In this document: positions 60,426 to 64,000 of the stretch, one piece after another
Position numbering within the stretch: position 1 is the stretch's first letter
How the letters are laid out: the number at the start of each line of letters is the position of its first letter
Assembly: GCA_015680685.1 (NCBI GenBank)
Contig: MNCI01020641.1
Coordinates: 167,911 to 231,910 of the forward strand
DNA length: 64,000 nt
From: Gnetum montanum
Lineage: Eukaryota > Streptophyta > Gnetopsida > Gnetales > Gnetaceae
Direction: 5' to 3'
The notes under the pieces: model-generated
The model's input: only the letters and a program-made list of their open reading frames with translations
Database searches by the model: none
Told to the model about the DNA's origin: nothing
Position numbers and translations under genes: made by a program

Positions 60426-62383
60426 CTAATTCTTGAAAAATCTTGGGTTAAGTGTGTATACCCCATACTCTAGCAAATGGACCATGATAGGGCAACATCC
60501 CCTAGGATGTTCATATTGGCATACTTTGCATCCTTCTTCATTTTCCAAACTGGAGTCTTTGAACTCCTCAACTATAGCAACTTTTCCTTTATGTTCGTAG
60601 TTATTTTGTCTATTATCTCTTCTTTTCATCCTTTTTTTATTCTTATTTAGAGCTTGTTCTATATTTTCCTCTACTATCTTAAGTGTACTAGCAAATTTTT
60701 CATTCATTGAGTCCCATGTTTTTTCTATCTTTGTTTCAATGTCACTGACTAATTTTTGGATAAGTAGAGTCTTCTTTTGAATGACATCCTCTAATGTTTC
60801 TTCTTACTATCTGTCGCACATTCTAACATCCATTTTCCTTAGTGTAGGATCTCGATTATCCTCTTTTTCTTATTCTATTTTCTTTAATTCTCCTTCTTCT
60901 TTAGCCATCTAGTTTATCAATCTTTGAATTTGATGGGTTGTTATTTATGATAATCTACCTTGGGCATATATCTCAAGGGTTTCTCTAGTCTTATTTCTTA
61001 ACCCATCAATAATATGCCTTAGTTATTCCCTTTGAGAAAACCTATGGTCTAGGCTTTTATGCAGTAATGAATAATATCTATCCATTGCCACATCAAGGGA
61101 TTCATGTATTCCTTGCTTTCATCCTTGGATTTGTTTTCTTAGATTGAACACTCAAAAATAGGTTTGATACTTGTCATTAAAAAGCTCTAGCATGGTACTC
61201 CATCTTTGGATAGATTCTAGTTCTAAGGATCGGTACCAACTCTCTAATTCCTTGATGAGTATTATGGGAAATAACTTTAACTTCTATCAATCACTCTCAA
61301 TGTTTTGAAGGGCACAAGCATCATGGAATGGTGAAGATGGTGTTGTGGATCTGCATTATGTTCATGTTCAAAGTTGGAAATGTTATTCATGTCTAGTCGT
61401 TTGATGCGACTATCCCTTATGTTCCTAGTAAGGATATACACTACCTCTCCAATGTTAATCATGTTGTGAGTGGCTAGTATGGGTTCATCATAATCTTCGA
61501 TTTTGTAGGCTCTATTATAGTTATGACCCCTTTGATGCTCATAATGTTCTCTTTCTTGATGCCTAATCCTATCTCTTCTTTGTTCATAGTTGTCTTCTTC
61601 ATCGTCAGGATACCTTCTTTGATATACATGTCCCTCATGATCTTTTGTCTTTCCCTATCATAGTCTCTTGATCTTCATTCCCTCTTATCGAATTCCACTA
61701 ATGATCATGAGGAGAAAAAGGAAATAATTGTAGAATGATGTTGGCTAGTTCTCCTTTTGTGACTCCGTGATTCATTCCCTTGTGGTCCTATGAATGCTTT
61801 AGGCCTTGAGTTCCACCTAAGTTTGGAGTCTTCTGCATCTCTCTTAGTGTTTTCGCAATGGCCAAATGTAATTGTATTTTGATATGCTCCTCTAGATGGA
61901 TGATAAGTGTCTATGAATGAGATTCATGAGCTTGGTGGAGTTTTTCCATTATGAATGTATCATCATTTATTTCTTTAAGGACAATGGTGTGAGGTACTTT
62001 CTTTCCTTTGTTATGTTGATGTCTTGTCTCCATGGCAGCATCCCTTCTTACTTGTGCTTCCATGGGTTGATATGGCCTAGTCATGTATTTAGTAACATGA
62101 TATCCTTCTTGTGCATGGCCAAGTTCAACCTCATTAAGGTTGCTTGTAGCATTGATGATGTCAAATGTTTAGAAGGCAAAACAACGTTGCCCTGTAAATC
62201 TCTCCACCTTAGCTATTCATCTTAGTGGAAGATAAATGTGAAATTAGGATAGTATGGATCTGTATGAGCATATGAACTTCTAGTTTGCATGGGTGCACTC
62301 CAATGTTCTTCATCATATCTTTTGTCATGACTCTTCTAAGTTTCTTTGGTAGGTGATGACTTTTTCTTAAGTGTAGAAGCCAT
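60426..62383 (-). pseudogene. gag of element C
   Basis: ATG at 62383-62381 gives MASTLKKKSSPTKE; then a block matching DFTFILHQDE-LRW; IKRLDMNNISNFEHEHN (61370-61410) in the capsid region; a charged tail; and the motif CKVCQYEHPRGCCP with LNPRF at the end (60430-60540). Fragmented by stops. Confidence 0.82.
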
Positions 62384-62504
62384 GTTATATTGTTAACATT
62401 TGTAAGTATTTTTTAAAAAGAATGATTTAAGTATGAAAGATAAAATTTGTAATTCTTAATACAATGAACTCCATAAAATTAACTACTAAGAAAACATTAA
62501 CACA

Positions 62505-62522
62505 TTCTCAGCAATGACGCTA
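62505..62522 (-). promoter_or_regulatory. Primer binding site of element C
   Basis: The minus-strand TAGCGTCATTGCTGAGAA follows the LTR end by one base. It matches the tRNA-Asp complement at about 12 of 18 positions; the differences are transitions. Confidence 0.7.
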
Positions 62523-62523
62523 A

Positions 62524-63454
62524 TGATGAGTGGTTGGGTATTCTAACACTTCATCATACAAGTCACAAGTGCCTGCACATGATCATATCATAATACATGG
62601 ATGGACAATATAAGTATGCTAAAAGTTGATAATTAGTTCATGATCATTGTCTTCCCACTTCAAGTTAGTGAAGTGCAAGTGTATGGTTTAACTCTAAGTA
62701 AGGCATATGATATGTTGATGTTGTAGGCTCAATTCTCTCTTAAGTACTTCCATAATAAAAATGAGAATAAAATCTAGAACTAGGCAATAACAGAAACATA
62801 AATCCATTCTATCCTATGATGATGAGCATCCATTCCTAGCTTGTTGTACATGTCTTGGACATATGCAACCGTTACTAGGTTACCAAGTGTTATGCTACTA
62901 GGCAAACCAAGTAATAACACTACTAGGATTACCAAACAATTACACTTATACACTCAAAACTAGTCAGACTTATTCTGCCTTACTAATAAACATGGAAAGG
63001 TAAAGTACTTAAGAAATATTAAGAATTAAACTAAAGCAAACATGTTAAAGTAATGAAAATTAAACTAAGTAAAGAAAATGACTAGACAGAAAATAAAGAA
63101 CTAAGTGCAATGCAGCAATGGTGATAAACAATCTCTATCTTTATTTTCGTTTATGAATTGTGCCCAAGTACAATCCACCCGAATAAAGATTCCATACAAC
63201 TGTTCAACACCACATTACAGACATTCACTCTATCACTAAATGTAAACCAAAAAAATCAATTGTTTGAGTTTTCCTAAGACTGTAATGAAAGTTTTTCCGT
63301 TGGTGTGACTAAGTGTTGGTATTTATAGGGATGAACAAGACCCACTACATCGCATCAACGATGACGTATGTAGACCTACGATGTTGTAGATATGATATCA
63401 TAGATGCGATATCATAGATATGATATCGTGGCTTATGTAAAATGTGTTTCATCA
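62524..63454 (-). mobile_element. 5' LTR of element C
   Basis: Plus reading TGATGAGTGG to TTTCATCA, 931 bp, partner of 28687-29603. TATA (complement of 63320-63327) is 127 bp from the U3 end. The head contains four or more GATATC/GATATGATATC modules. Confidence 0.92.
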
Positions 63455-63459
63455 GCCAT
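63455..63459. repeat. Target-site duplication of element C (right copy)
   Basis: GCCAT, identical to 28682-28686 on the other side of the 34.8-kb nest. Confidence 0.95.
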
Positions 63460-63488
63460 GGTCATGCCTATAAATACTAATCCACCAT
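63460..63488 (+). mobile_element. Right piece of LTR E
   Basis: It carries GGTCATGCCTATAAATACTA (TATA at 63469-63476), the direct continuation of 28596-28686 when aligned with LTR G 283-404. It stops at CCACCAT, where LTR F begins. Confidence 0.8.
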
Positions 63489-64000
63489 TGATGAGTGGCG
63501 AGGTACCCCTACACTCAACCATACGAATACGAGCGTGCACGCGCGATCCGGTCGAACTCCGCAGACTAAATGCCTTAACACCATAAGAAACACTCGGGGT
63601 TAATCGTTCGTTGTCTTCCCAGGCTTGCTTGTAAGTGTCACGGTGTATGGTTAAGCAACTCTGAGGTATGTGATTTTTTTGGTATTTTTAGTTTTATCTC
63701 CTAAGCTATGAGGAAAAGGGTTGAGAGATTAAGCTAACTCTAACTAAGGACCTAAGTCTAATTTAACTGCGTCAACATCCGTTCCCACTTACCGGACACA
63801 CCCTGAACTATGCAACTGTGGCTTACCAAATGCTAATCGTTACTGGGATCACCACACGTAACGCAAGTGCTTGAAGCAGTCATACTAAGGCACCTATTTA
63901 GCCTAAGTGTGATAAGCAGCTGATTCCTTAGCTAGCTGTACACACCCGTGGGTGCTCGTAACTAAGTCGTACTTATCACACGTTCTAGCCTAGCGATGAG
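63489..64000 (-). mobile_element. LTR F, minus strand, continues beyond the window
   Basis: TGATGAGTGGCGAGGTACCCC is the complement of the family LTR 3' end. R-U5 blocks follow (GTCTTCCCAGGCTTGC, TCCGTTCCCACTTACC, AGTCATACTAAGG). It is visibly less decayed than its neighbours, keeping CpG-containing words such as CACGCGCGATCCGGTCG, so it is probably a young insertion into LTR E. Confidence 0.85.

Larger units (their letters stand above)
28687..63454 (-). mobile_element. Element C: long Ty3/Gypsy with ORF3, split by B and D
   Basis: The two LTRs (28687-29603 and 62524-63454) are minus-oriented and the flanks carry identical 5-bp duplications GCCAT (28682-28686, 63455-63459). Reading leftward from the right LTR: primer site, gag, protease, RT, RNase H; element D; integrase, noncoding segment, ORF3 start; element B; rest of ORF3, polypurine tract, 3' LTR. 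Removing the guests leaves about 13.2 kb. All genes carry stops and frameshifts. Confidence 0.92.

Overview
The window is nuclear DNA of a land plant. It is AT-rich, has intron-bearing genes with GT-AG splice sites, contains a plant-type chloroplast PSI assembly factor gene, and is dominated by long Ty3/Gypsy LTR retrotransposons with Athila/Tat-type features (tRNA-Asp-like primer site, FMDDF reverse transcriptase signature). The gene-poor, retroelement-rich layout fits a large-genome plant such as a gymnosperm or fern; the sequence does not settle which.

Two host genes could be reconstructed, both on the minus strand. At 3423-4622 (plus an inferred 5' UTR exon ending at 5899) lies a 243-residue RING-HC E3 ubiquitin ligase in four coding exons. 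At 22699-26817 lies a 379-residue, chloroplast-targeted TAB2/ATAB2-like RNA-binding protein in five exons. Both join cleanly in frame and look intact.

The other ~85% is mobile-element sequence. Left part (1-21700): LTRs G (283-1300) and H (7225-8189), a minus-strand gag remnant (8816-9304), two abutting minus-strand LTRs (I1 9305-9836, I2 9837-10718), a plus-strand element A without a recognisable 3' LTR (10796 to about 18155), an orphan palindrome array (18156-18210), a chromodomain fragment (19243-19392) and a LINE ORF1 fragment (about 20190-20595).

Right part (28596-64000) is a nest. LTR E is split by element C (minus, 28687-63454, TSD GCCAT). C is split by element B (plus, 32238-41197, TSD ACAGG) and by element D (plus, about 45010-57579). 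A further minus-strand LTR, F, abuts E at 63489 and runs off the window. Without its guests C is about 13.2 kb.

Elements A-D are one family: gag, protease, RT, RNase H, integrase, a long noncoding segment opened by a polypurine motif, then in C and D a large third ORF (ORF3) before the 3' LTR. B keeps only a short ORF3 start. All copies are broken, largely by C-to-T and G-to-A changes. The points most worth follow-up are the conserved ORF3 behind a candidate splice acceptor, the hypervariable palindrome arrays at the U3 end of each LTR (including a copy-number difference between the two LTRs of B), and a short-spaced zinc-knuckle-like motif in gag.
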